A stretch of 34,473 nt of DNA from Alectoria sarmentosa (taxonomy: Eukaryota > Ascomycota > Lecanoromycetes > Lecanorales > Parmeliaceae), in contig WOGZ01000338.1 of assembly GCA_009733775.1 (NCBI GenBank), positions 1 to 34,473 on the forward strand, in the 5' to 3' direction. The translations under genes were made by a program, and so were the position numbers. Below are positions 22,227-31,538 of the stretch, piece by piece. Under the pieces are notes generated by a model. The model saw only the letters and a list, made by a program, of their open reading frames with translations, was not told where the DNA came from and made no database searches. Position 1 is the first letter of the stretch, and every line of letters starts with the position of its first letter.

Positions 22227-24134
22227 GAAAGTTTGGCGAAGTTGAAGAGATTCTTTGTATTGATCGTGTCTTTTCCGCTTCGCTAATCCAGCTTAGGATT
22301 GAACTCGGCTCATGTCGAGGTCTCGCACTCGTGCGAAAGAGGGTTTGCAGAACGCGGATGAAGGGGGGCTGAGACTAAAGTGAAATGGGAAAATGATGTT
22401 GTGGTTGTCTGGACATCGAATTTATGTCACTTCGAGCACATGACTACACCCACGTAACAGTAGCTTTAGAGCCTGCTGTAGAGGAAGGCAACAATGTCTC
22501 TTTGGTAAGCGGAAACCCTGCTATCAAATCTCCGCCGCAGGGGAACATGTTATGGGAAAGCATTTATGGTCGATCCCTGGTATCTTACTTTCTCACATCG
22601 AAAACATGCTGCGTTCCAGCTAGTGATATCGACTCCATCGTCCATATTATCTCCCTGCCACTCTCCCCAACGGTGTCTAATGACGGCATTCCCTTTGGCG
22701 GCCACCGACCAAAGCCGGGTCGATGGCCTCAGGCTCGCCTGACTGACCGCCATCCAGCAGATCATCTATTTGCCCATCGTATTCCTTGTATAGATATCCT
22801 GTCTTAAGTTGCGTGTGACAAGGCAAGGGAGGGATGGTGGGGGGCGGCGGACAAGGTGGCTGGTCCTTCGGGAAGGGCGCGGCCTAGACAAGCTCATGCG
22901 GAGATGTAGTACGCCAGAGAGAGTTGTTATAGGTCGCCATTCTATCCACGTCTTTCATCGGCAATGCCAAAGGAGGCTGTCGATGGCTTTGAAGGTACGG
23001 TCCCAGTGACCGCTCTGCATGGACAAAGCTGCTGGATAGAGTGACAAGTACCTGCAGCGCAGAGTATCAGTATAGGCTTAAGAAGACATTGTAGAAAGTG
23101 CCACGAACACAGCATGCTATTTTATCTACCCGGTCGCCGAACCATCCGCTTTTGTTTCGCTCGCTCGTCTTGACTGCAGCCCAGCTGCATTGTTTTGTTG
23201 CCGGCCATAGCACCAATAACAGCGCTACATCCAGCTAGCCGTGATTGGTTCGCATCCCGAGTGGTGGAATAGGGTGCTAGATGCAGCATCCTCAGCATCA
23301 GATGTCTTCTTCATGCCTGCTAGCAAGCTGCCCTCGACGTGCGCACCTTCCCCGTTCGTCGTTACACTGCCATAAGCTTAATACATCATGATCAGCGGAT
23401 GTGTTCAGGAGTAAGGCTATGACGGAGCCGTGGACACCTTCAGCGCCCTCCGTATGAACGGAGAGCGGCCGTGTGATGGGTGCAAGTGTCAAGCTTCGAG
23501 GGTCTGTATGATTGAGCTATTTATAGACTAGCGCTGAAGATCAATTTAGTTGTGAAACTCGGAGGTTCGAGACTCGGACTTCTCCTGATCATCTCTCGTC
23601 TCAGACCTGCAGCAGATGCATGCAACACAGCTTACTCTACACGTTGACTGATGACTTCCTGACGAGTAGCAACGAAGGTAACATACAACATACCATGCGG
23701 GGTCAAATTGAGCCGAGGGATCGTCTTTTTGAGACTTGCATATGTTACTCTGAAGGAAAAGTCCAAGATGTCTTATGTCTCACAGTCGAAAGTCTTACGT
23801 CACCGTTGACTGGAAGAAAGGTCAGCCCGAGATGGCCAGTATGTTGTAAAGTTGCAGATTGAATTACGAATGCAAATGGCCGCGGGATTGCGCAACAGTA
23901 ACAGGCAAAAATGGCCCGGATGAACCCTAAGACTTGCCGACTCAGGGGATGATCCCTCAGGATCATGGTAAGAAGGCTACGTAACATTCCTTTATCTCAA
24001 TATTTATTTGTAACATCTCACACTCTTCCCACCTTCACCAAAATTTGTGGTCGAAAACCAAGCGCGTAGTCATTATAATAAAGCATACTTCAACTTCGTT
24101 TCTCGCATTTGGTCAATTTATCAACTTAAGCATC
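22227..24134. other. Long intergenic stretch, no supported gene
   Basis: About 1.9 kb without a convincing gene. The frame 22424-22807 on plus has a poor codon pattern and no motif; the frames 23298-23492 and 23745-23987 on minus are short. The last 100 bases are probably leader and promoter of the next gene (several CACA/CTTCCC pyrimidine stretches before its ATG). Confidence 0.5.
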
Positions 24135-25445
24135 ATGGATTCCTTGTCAAATACACCAACTCCGCCTCCCTCCTATAAATCTAGTCATGCTGACCGACGC
24201 TTTTTAATTTCCAATCCGCTAAATTCCCCTCAACCCCATTCCAGCTCTAGTTCTTCGAGCTCCTTTCCATTATCTTCCACACAACCATTCAACACCTCTT
24301 CCACTCCGCCGACGCTACCCATTAAGAGCCCAAAGAGAAAGAATCCCAAAGCCTCATCCACTAGAGCTCGCAACGCCCCTTCCCCTCAGCTCAGACCAAC
24401 AAACCTTCCTTCCACTCAAGTACTCGACGACCCTTTTCCCCAGCTGGGGCTACCAGTAACTATCCCGACGAAGAAATATCCCCTGTCCTCTGGCTTCCCC
24501 TACCACCCGAGCGTCTTCAATCTCGGCATCTCACCCGACCTGTGGACCCTCTTCTCTGACGAGATCGTCCAGGCCACCAAACTATCCATATCGCAGCAAT
24601 CCATCGCCTGGAGCTCCGGTATTGGCATCGGTATAGTCGCAGTCTCAGCTGTCCCTCCTTTCGGTGCTGCCGCGGGCGTTTTTGCGGGAAAGGGCATCTA
24701 CGACAAGGCAGTGCTTAATAACGTGAGAAAAGGTCTAGATCAAGGGAAACTAGGCGATGTGCTGAAGCGTTGGAACGAGGATTACTGGCAGGAGAAAGGA
24801 GTAACAGCACGGCTGGTAGTGAAGCACGATAAACAAGGTGGCAGTGAGCAGAGCCGCGGCAGTGGCGGCCCCAGTCGAGGCATCACGTGGAAGAAAAGCA
24901 GCAAGAGAACCAGTCAGGATAAAGGAGTTGGCAGATTCGAACTCCTGCTTGAGCCAGCTGGCGTAACCCCTGAAGACACAGAAATTGCTGAAGACAGAAA
25001 CATCGATGGCCAAAGATTACTTGATATTGAGAGTTCCCCTGCCAGGCGCCAAGCTGGAATCCGACTGGCGAATCCAGATGTTGAACTCTCTGCCATGGTA
25101 TCCAAGCTCTCCACCTCGACTCCTGACCTAATGACCGAGAAAGCGGCTATAGCAGATACCACGTCTTTCTCCTCGGCGTCCTCCCATCCCGCAGAGGTAG
25201 AGCAAGCGCCAAGGTTGTTTCTTACTGGAAGCGAGCGAAACCTTCAGTTCGGCATAATTGATGGCGCTGAGAGCCCCACCTCTGTTTACTCGCCGGGATC
25301 ATTTGTAAAGGAGGATCCAATGACGTCTGTATACTCGCCGCATGCATATAGGCAGGAGGATCTCTTGTTGCCAGACGTGGAGGTTTCTCCTACAACGCTT
25401 CCCATTAGAGACTCAATGATGCCAGCCGCGCTCTTTACTAGATGA
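24135..25445 (+). CDS. Conserved-looking fungal protein with PPxY motif and Gly/Ala-rich hydrophobic core
   Basis: An intronless 436-residue protein; the ATG at 24135 is the first in frame. The N-terminal 115 residues are Pro/Ser-rich and probably disordered, with PPSY at residues 11-14, a match to the PPxY ligand of WW domains. A folded core at about 118-230 reads SGFPYHPSVFNLGISPDLWTLF, then a Gly/Ala-rich hydrophobic segment at about 160-187 and a charged helix (GLDQGKLGDVLKRWNEDYWQEKG). I recall this core in uncharacterised ascomycete proteins but know no function. The C-terminus is again Ser/Pro-rich, with two SVYSP repeats at about 100 and 80 residues from the end region (near genome 25285 and 25327). 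It ends at TGA. Confidence 0.75.
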   Translation: MDSLSNTPTPPPSYKSSHADRRFLISNPLNSPQPHSSSSSSSSFPLSSTQPFNTSSTPPTLPIKSPKRKNPKASSTRARNAPSPQLRPTNLPSTQVLDDPFPQLGLPVTIPTKKYPLSSGFPYHPSVFNLGISPDLWTLFSDEIVQATKLSISQQSIAWSSGIGIGIVAVSAVPPFGAAAGVFAGKGIYDKAVLNNVRKGLDQGKLGDVLKRWNEDYWQEKGVTARLVVKHDKQGGSEQSRGSGGPSRGITWKKSSKRTSQDKGVGRFELLLEPAGVTPEDTEIAEDRNIDGQRLLDIESSPARRQAGIRLANPDVELSAMVSKLSTSTPDLMTEKAAIADTTSFSSASSHPAEVEQAPRLFLTGSERNLQFGIIDGAESPTSVYSPGSFVKEDPMTSVYSPHAYRQEDLLLPDVEVSPTTLPIRDSMMPAALFTR

Positions 25446-26055
25446 TGTTCCAACGATCACTTTCAACAGCGGCCCCAGGGTTAGTTTGAAGCCTCGTATA
25501 TAATACGAGCACTCTAGACAGGACTACTGCATCTTAGGCCTTGTACCAGCAAATGAAGTTCAAAGCGTTTACAGAAATGGCAAATTTCTAGAATAACGAG
25601 TCTCAAGTACTCTTTCAGGACCCTGAACTCACCGTCGTCGTTATGCAAGAGTAGCGTCTGATCTACATCGACTCTCAGGTGCTCATCCGTGCACTTACCA
25701 TGGAGCCGCCAAAGCTGGTATCGAAGCGGGTACAATAGTTCCGGCCAACACAAATACCCACTTCTACACACTGCACAACACCACTTAAGGAAACCCTGTG
25801 ACTCGCCAGCTCTCGTGAGCAAACGGGATCCTCTTATGTGATAGCATGTAGGAATGTGTCCATATGTTTATTTGGTAACAGCTGCTAGGGTAGTCGTTGT
25901 ATTCAGGTAGGGTCGGTACACAGCAGGCCGAGGGGATTTGTATGCTGTTGAAGGGCTCAGAGCAGTAAGACCATCACGATGAAATCGTTTTAGTCGTAAT
26001 GTTACACTCCTTTGAAACCTGATATCTTCGCTGCTGTTCAGACAGTCCAATGTGG
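25446..26055. other. Intergenic; minus-strand frames of uncertain status
   Basis: This includes the 3' region of the PPxY protein gene. On minus, the frame 26059-25868 (63 codons, TTLDCLNSSEDIRFQRS...) starts with an ATG overlapping the stop of the doubtful gene to its right. A second frame there reads KNDHIGLSEQQRRYQVSKEC. Either could be a further exon or a frameshifted continuation; I cannot decide between them. The frame 25822-25514 on minus is not supported. Confidence 0.35.
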
Positions 26056-26639
26056 TCATTCTTCATTCCTGCAGAAATTCATTGTAAGACGAGACTCATT
26101 AGGCATAAAGTCAAAAGCACGCTCTGATTGGTTTCTCCCCTTTCCTTCCATTCGCTTTTCCGTGGGTTCGATCACCTTCGTAATTCTAGGGTACCGATTT
26201 GAAGGGGACGTATCTATATTGGTCTAATTCGAAGTAGGAGAGCATGACCGGAAAAGGTAAGAATATGCTAGAAGTCTCTCCGCTCCACAGAGGCACCATA
26301 CTTACAGAATCAACTCCAATGAAATCAATCCGCAGCAGTCGAGGGCCCCTAACATATGTTTTCAGCATGCTACTAAAAACAATTCTAGGTTTATCAGCTT
26401 TGTAGGCCAAGATTCGATATGTATGTCCAGGGACGAAACTTTCCGGGAGGACTTCTGTTGCAGGTTTTGGCTGACTGGGTTGAATGTTCTTCGTCGTTTC
26501 CACGCAAATTTCTTGTTAGTTGGTGGCGATTGTCGGAGTTTGTGACTATCTGATCGCCGGGACTAAGCCGAATTGCGTGTAGCATACCCGGATAGCCTGG
26601 GTCCAAATGAATATTTTCTTGCAACTGTGAAGACCACAT
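26056..26639 (-). CDS. Putative spliced gene, unknown function
   Basis: The proposed exons are 26639-26588, 26511-26306 and 26223-26056, giving 141 residues. The second intron is the best evidence: a perfect GTAAGT donor, pyrimidine-rich 3' half and TTAG end over 82 nt. It joins LLRIDFIGVDS to TNIDTSPSNRYPRITKVIEP in the same phase. The joined protein has a plausible globular look (GHTYRILAYKADKPRIVFSS; GRNQSERAFDFMPNESRLTMNFC). The first intron (GTATGC ... CTAACAAG) is weaker because its branch site is very near the acceptor, so the true N-terminus may differ. The frame ends at TGA, but protein-like frames continue downstream, so a one-base frameshift is possible. No family recognised. Confidence 0.4.
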
Positions 26640-27344
26640 CTTTTCTTTCCTGTCAGCCTTCTGGATGAGAAAAGAAGAGTTGGCACAGACCTTTCTCCGG
26701 TATATATTAATACATATATACATCCTTGAAAATGCGGCTTCCTTCCTCCTTGCTCCTGTACTTTTACCAGGTTACTAGTAATTGACCAACGCTCTCGTCC
26801 TTCAAGACTTGTTCGCGCAGCTTACCTCCACCTGTGTCATGCCAAAAGTGTTTAACACATCGGACAGGCTGCTGAAATTAATGCAGCCCAGGCTTCGACT
26901 TGGAAGCTGGCTTGGGCTCTCGCAGCTGCTTATGAAGCCAAGCTTGCTACGTATGCCTGCTGAAGCCGATCGTTCCTACTAGTCGGCAGTGACCTTACAG
27001 AGGGCTCGACCGGACGCCTCCACACAGAATTCGTGACGGTGTGAAGCATGAACGCGTCAAGTTGGGGATTTCGCAGACGCAGAGGACAATGGAGAAGATT
27101 AAGTGATGGGCCACCGCACTGTACCACAAATCCCCGGCGAGTGGCCATCGCCAACAGGATTCCAGCAGCTTCACGTTGTCACCAAGAGGCCATCTCCCAG
27201 AATTGAGATGGGAGTCGTTGAAGGCGTAGCCGACGTCGCAGAGTCCAGATACACAGCAGACTACCAATCTCTCATTTATTGGCGATGCGCCTCCTCACGG
27301 TATTTCTGCGCCTCCTATTTGGCCTTTTCTGCCTTGCTCCATCC
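26640..27344. other. Intergenic, no supported gene
   Basis: Short frames on both strands (26782-26982 and 27103-27417 on plus; 26930-27154 and 26995-27267 on minus) have no motif or splice support. It probably holds the 3' end of the small membrane protein gene and the promoter of the doubtful gene on the left. Confidence 0.45.
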
Positions 27345-27737
27345 TCACTCTCCTTCGGTTGTACCTGACACAGCGCCAGCAGCTGCGGCAATCGAGCCTA
27401 ATCCACGAGCACTGTAATAACTCTTCTCCCAGACCTTCGCGTTATTTGGACTTGGCCAGATGAATCTCCAAGCTCTCTGAAATTTCCGCGGCCGCGCGAG
27501 GTAGGTCTGCGTCAAGAGGACGTAGGAGAGCATAGCGTGAGGGAGGTAGAGAAGGGCAGCCGTCGAACTAAGGAGTGAAGTTGTCAGCCATTGTTCATTG
27601 GTATAGCTGCTTGGAGCTCCTTATGTTGGAATCTTTGCTCGGTCTCCTAGCTGCAAGCCAGTCTCCTTCTTGAACACTGGTGTTTCCTTCGAAGCAGCTG
27701 GATTTGGAAATAGCCCGCCTAGGGAGGTCCAGGACAT
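27345..27737 (-). CDS. Small membrane protein, unknown, with one in-frame TAA
   Basis: One frame of 130 codons from the ATG at 27737 to the TGA at 27345, interrupted by TAA at 27623-27621 (codon 39). Before the stop it reads MSWTSLGGLFPNPAASKETP...LGDRAKIPT. After it comes GAPSSYTNEQWLTTSLLSSTAALLYLPHAMLSYVLLT, with a hydrophobic segment at about 50-76, then a basic, aromatic loop (ARPRKFQRAWRFIWPSPNN) and a small-residue tail (GLGSIAAAAGAVSG). I do not recognise the family. An intron covering the stop would need very poor donors (GTGTTC or GTTCAA) and mostly the wrong phase. The gene faces the WW-protein gene across a 272-bp shared promoter. The second half alone would be missed or split by a standard gene caller. 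Confidence 0.55.
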
Positions 27738-28009
27738 GAGCTTGTCCTCGAAGCATGATATATTGCTGGCCAGACTGAGACGATGCGGCAAGAAGAAGGG
27801 AAAAGCTTTCCCAAGGGTCTACCGGATCGATTAGCGCGCCAAGCCTTCACAGAAATTCTACCGGTTGCTGTCGCTCTTGATCTGGCCCCCTCATCATCAT
27901 CGAAATCACCAATCTCAACACCTTCGCAGCTCCTCTTGCTTTACTGGAAGTCGTTTCGCTCTGACACGTTTTCTCTTCAGCGGCTTGCAGCTCCTACGTC
28001 ACTACAATC
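27738..28009. promoter_or_regulatory. Short bidirectional promoter
   Basis: These 272 bases lie between the divergent starts of the small membrane protein (-) and the WW-domain protein (+), so both promoters must lie here or overlap the genes. TTTTCTCTTCAG just before the plus-strand ATG resembles a 3' splice site and may mark a leader intron. Confidence 0.4.
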
Positions 28010-29386
28010 ATGGCCAAACGAAAGGCAAGGGAGGAAGACGCCAAGGGTTCACGAGACCAAGAGGATCATGACCCAAAGGCAACCACAACGGATAAGGACA
28101 GCGACAGTCAAACACCGCCAATCCTTCATGCTACACCAAAGCGACAAAAGAAGGGAGCTAAGGTAGATAGCAGCGAGGACGAGGGCAACGGGCCTCTTCA
28201 AGACAACACATCGGAGGGCCAACGCCAGAACACCTCACAAATCCCTCAGGTATGTACCAACAAATCCCAACATCTGTCGTCTGGTGCCTCGGAAGATCAT
28301 CGCCTTGTTCTTGTTGTCAATTTTACTGACTGCGAGGCGCAGATACGTCAAACTCCTGAAGCTGGTTCGGGCAAAACCAGAAAGACCCGGGTGCGCAAGT
28401 CTGGGAAGACAAGATACTGCGGCATCGTTTCTAAACGTATCAAGACACCAAAGAAAGCTGCACGCACGGAAGGAAATTTCTTCTGCATTATATGTGGCTC
28501 AAGGTTCACCCGAGCTGAATCTGTCAACTATCACTTTCCGCGCTGTGTAGAGGAGCATGGCAATCCACACGGCCATCATTGGAACGACCATCTCTCCTGC
28601 GCGCACCAAGGTACCCATAAAGGTGATGTCGCTACTAGCTCAGCGAACTCTGCACCATACGTTGACCAAGAAAATGAGGAGCAGGAAGAGGAGGACGACG
28701 GCCCCATTCAATACAATCCGAGGACGATGGCTCCAGACATCCTGCGGGTGCTGGGCGAGCATCCAACCCTACCGCCGTTCAATGCGCATATGGAGGGCCG
28801 CGACCTAGTTTCAGAGCCACTCGCTCGCCCAAGCTCTCGCATCCGTAGCCACGAGCCGCCAACTGAACCTACCTATCCAACCCAACGTCATTCCCTTTGT
28901 GAAAATCAGGGGAATGATGGAGCAGAGGAGGTGGGCGCTGAACAAGGGGCAGCTCCAGCCGAATGGAGGGATCGCAGGGAGAAGGTAGATGCCGAGAAGA
29001 AGACAAGAATCAAGGCAGAGGAGGAATTCAACTCGGTGAGATCAACTGGATCGAATCGATCTCCTCTCAGTCAGAACCCGAGTGGCAACAACGCCTCAAA
29101 CCAAACCCATCCATCATCACAGCTTGGGGCACTACCCAGTGGATGGGAGTTGCGTTATTCCGATCGTGGCTTCATAGCCGATTACTTCGTGAATCATCGC
29201 ACTGGGATCATGACTGTTGATGACCCTCGATTTTACACTGAACCTGAGGCATTTGGACGGCTAGGTGACCTGCCCAGTGGATGGGACATGCGTATGGTTA
29301 TGGCTGCGAGTGGCCCTCGGATGCTCTATGTGGACCATAACAATAGAACGAACACTTGGACTGACCCTCGGACGCACCCTTCCTGA
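28010..29386 (+). CDS. C2HC zinc-finger and tandem WW-domain protein
   Basis: Exons 28010-28249 and 28343-29386 give 427 residues. The 93-nt intron has GTATGT, branch TACTGAC and GCAG. It is a multiple of three without stops, so an unspliced reading stays open (458 residues). The N-terminus is acidic/basic with nuclear-localisation-like KRKAREED and PKRQKKGAK. A C2HC finger lies at 128-148 (CIIC...H...C). An acidic run NEEQEEEDD is at about 191-199. Two WW domains end the protein. WW2 (390-423) keeps both tryptophans (W394, W419 in TNTWTDPR). WW1 (344-376) keeps W348 but has Val in place of the second (GIMTVDDPR). WW domains bind proline motifs such as PPxY, so an adaptor role, probably nuclear, is inferred. 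The start ATG has a good context (ATCATGGC). It ends at TGA. Confidence 0.8.
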   Translation: MAKRKAREEDAKGSRDQEDHDPKATTTDKDSDSQTPPILHATPKRQKKGAKVDSSEDEGNGPLQDNTSEGQRQNTSQIPQVCTNKSQHLSSGASEDHRLVLVVNFTDCEAQIRQTPEAGSGKTRKTRVRKSGKTRYCGIVSKRIKTPKKAARTEGNFFCIICGSRFTRAESVNYHFPRCVEEHGNPHGHHWNDHLSCAHQGTHKGDVATSSANSAPYVDQENEEQEEEDDGPIQYNPRTMAPDILRVLGEHPTLPPFNAHMEGRDLVSEPLARPSSRIRSHEPPTEPTYPTQRHSLCENQGNDGAEEVGAEQGAAPAEWRDRREKVDAEKKTRIKAEEEFNSVRSTGSNRSPLSQNPSGNNASNQTHPSSQLGALPSGWELRYSDRGFIADYFVNHRTGIMTVDDPRFYTEPEAFGRLGDLPSGWDMRMVMAASGPRMLYVDHNNRTNTWTDPRTHPS

Positions 29387-30284
29387 CTTAGTCGATTCTA
29401 TGAAAAACGAAGGGTGGCCAGAGAAGTACTGAGATGTGATTACAAATGATACGTCAAATTCAAATGCTGGGCGACTACTAGCGTAGGCGGATTACATAGC
29501 TCTGCTACTCTAATTGCTTAGGGGCATAGCTTGGCAAGCGCATTGCATAGACGAGGTAGTGGCATGATGAGTTCATAAGTAGCCACTTTGTAGCAGAAAG
29601 AACAATATCAATACAGACACTCAAGTCTTCGCACATGCCGTGCAACACCTTCAAAGGGATAACAAAACCTAGTATACCCCTAGGCTCAATGCTTGATAGG
29701 ATACTAATTCAGCAATAGCAGCCGTCGGCAGACAGCACTAGTCACAGTACAGAGTCTGCCACTCCGATCTGGCTCAGAAAACCGTAAAGTAGCGAAGATG
29801 TCGGCGCTTCGTCGTGTAATCGTATTATATACTCTATACTCTAACCAGAAATTTATCATATTTACTAAAGTTCAAAGCCACTTCAAAACTTTTTCGCTCT
29901 TGATTAAAATACAAATTCTAAGAAAAGATATATACACGTAAAAATAGTCGATAAACAAATTTGAAGTGTGAGATGTCTCGCTTTCGTCAGGCCTAACTGA
30001 GTTTTTCTTTATTTTTGGTAACGCTAAATTAGAAATGCATTAAAAAGATTTTTCTTGTACCTCTACATGCAACCATTTCTAGTCTATCAATAACATCGCC
30101 CACTCTCGCGATAATCATATTCAGGCTACGCACACTTTGCAGGGTGCGTCTCACTCGTACTCATCGGTCTCATGCTATAAGCCGCTCACACAGCGTGTGG
30201 CCGTAATACTTGAAGCATCCACCCCGGCGTCCTTCCGTACCTCAGCTCCCATAGTCTTTCTGAGACCAAGAATTTTCCTCCAAC
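29387..30284. other. Intergenic with a moderately AT-rich patch
   Basis: No gene is supported. About 29820-30080 is clearly AT-richer than its surroundings, though not decayed like the flanks (CA and TG steps are still common). The leader of the next gene probably occupies the last 100-200 bases. Confidence 0.5.
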
Positions 30285-30866
30285 ATGGCAAAAAAAAGTC
30301 GCAAGTCTGCAGGGAACCAGTCTGATGACAGCCCCAAGCCCGCCGAAACAACGCTTTCGATCCTTCGCCAAGACACGGAGCTGTGGTATAGAATACGTGT
30401 CCTTCTCCACGATCTCAGCAACATCGGCAGTGATTCTCCCGCCGAGAAACGCCTCTCTTTGACAACGCACGAGCTGTACATTAGCGCGCCCTACTTTACG
30501 GAATGCGAGGCTATCATGGTCCGGACAACATTGGTTGAGAGTACTATGGAGGCCACAACAACAGGAGATCAAAGCGCAAATAGCTTCAAAGACCCCTCTC
30601 CTCCTTCAATTGAAAAGGTTACACTGGAGGAAGCGATTCATTGCAGACTTGTCAACTTCTTCGAAAAGCGAAAAGCTAGCGGCGATTCGAGGCCGTGCGG
30701 ACCGCACGACATGGTCCCAATCTACGTGAGCGCTTTGGGCATTGGAAAGGAGGAGCTAAAGGATGGGCGCTTCTTGAGTCGGTTGAGGAAGTCTGGGCTT
30801 GAAGGTTCAAAGTCACAGCATGAGGATGTAACAAGTGGCCAAGGCGAGGGTTCTGTTAGAGGATGA
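30285..30866 (+). CDS. Uncharacterised protein, 193 residues
   Basis: One uninterrupted frame from an ATG in good context (CCAACATGGCA) to TGA. The N-terminus is basic (MAKKSRKS), followed by a helical-looking region (ETTLSILRQDTELWYRIRVLLHDLSNIG). A middle part reads LEEAIHCRLVNFFEKRKASGDSRPCGPHDMVPIYVSALGIGKEELKDGRFL, and the tail is polar and probably disordered. There is no signal peptide or membrane segment. No family recognised. Codon use and the clean start make it a likely gene, but without homology this is moderate. Confidence 0.6.
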   Translation: MAKKSRKSAGNQSDDSPKPAETTLSILRQDTELWYRIRVLLHDLSNIGSDSPAEKRLSLTTHELYISAPYFTECEAIMVRTTLVESTMEATTTGDQSANSFKDPSPPSIEKVTLEEAIHCRLVNFFEKRKASGDSRPCGPHDMVPIYVSALGIGKEELKDGRFLSRLRKSGLEGSKSQHEDVTSGQGEGSVRG

Positions 30867-31538
30867 AGGAAGGGAGGAAACAGCAAGTAATTATTGAATA
30901 ATCAAGATATGGTGGGGGTCTGATCTGCATATCTCGCAGCTACGAGAGGAAAGCTGTTGAGCTGTGACAACAAGATGCTTGCAAATCTAATTACATTCGA
31001 ACCTATCTATACTTTCTTGGTTCACTGGTTCAGCCTATGGCAAAAAAGATTCTCGGCTGCCTCCACTTAGATGATGCAGCGCTTGCAATATATTCATTCA
31101 TGCTGGTGATGATGTCAAAAGAGTAATGAGATGTGTAAAGGATATTCAAGAGTCAAATACAGTACTGAGGCACTATCAAAACGATTTTGTATATATAAAA
31201 ATAGGGTAATACTAACTTCCTTCCTCTCTTTCTTTACAAGAAAACATCAACATTCTCGTACCACTATGTACAGCACTTAAATCAACGAAACACATACTTT
31301 CGTTACCTTTATCTTCTCAAAAAGCGCTATACCTGCAATAGTTACTTCAGCGTAGCTTCGATTCTCTTCTTTGAGAGAATGTTTAGTCTAATACCTTCAG
31401 ACAAGACTTCACTACACTCTAGCAATTTGAAAGAGAGGGAGCCACTCATGAAATTTTTTGAAACGTCTTGGCCGTGCAGAGACTCCAGAAGAATACTAAA
31501 TCCTTACACACTGGGATAGAGTGAGAGCCTCGGTACAA
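30867..31538. other. Intergenic, no supported gene
   Basis: Downstream of the 193-residue gene and upstream of the last gene. AT content rises towards 31100-31330, and pyrimidine stretches (TTCCTTCCTCTCTTTCTTTACAAG near 31217-31240) look like promoter or leader sequence. An upstream exon of the last gene cannot be excluded. Confidence 0.45.

Noticed and set aside
22424..22807. 127-codon plus-strand frame
   Set aside because: It has no recognisable domain, a composition like intergenic DNA and no supporting context.
23560..23590. GGTTCGAGA resembling a tRNA T-loop (also GGTTCGATC near 26165)
   Set aside because: The flanking bases do not form the 5-bp T stem and no acceptor or anticodon arms are found; not tRNAs.
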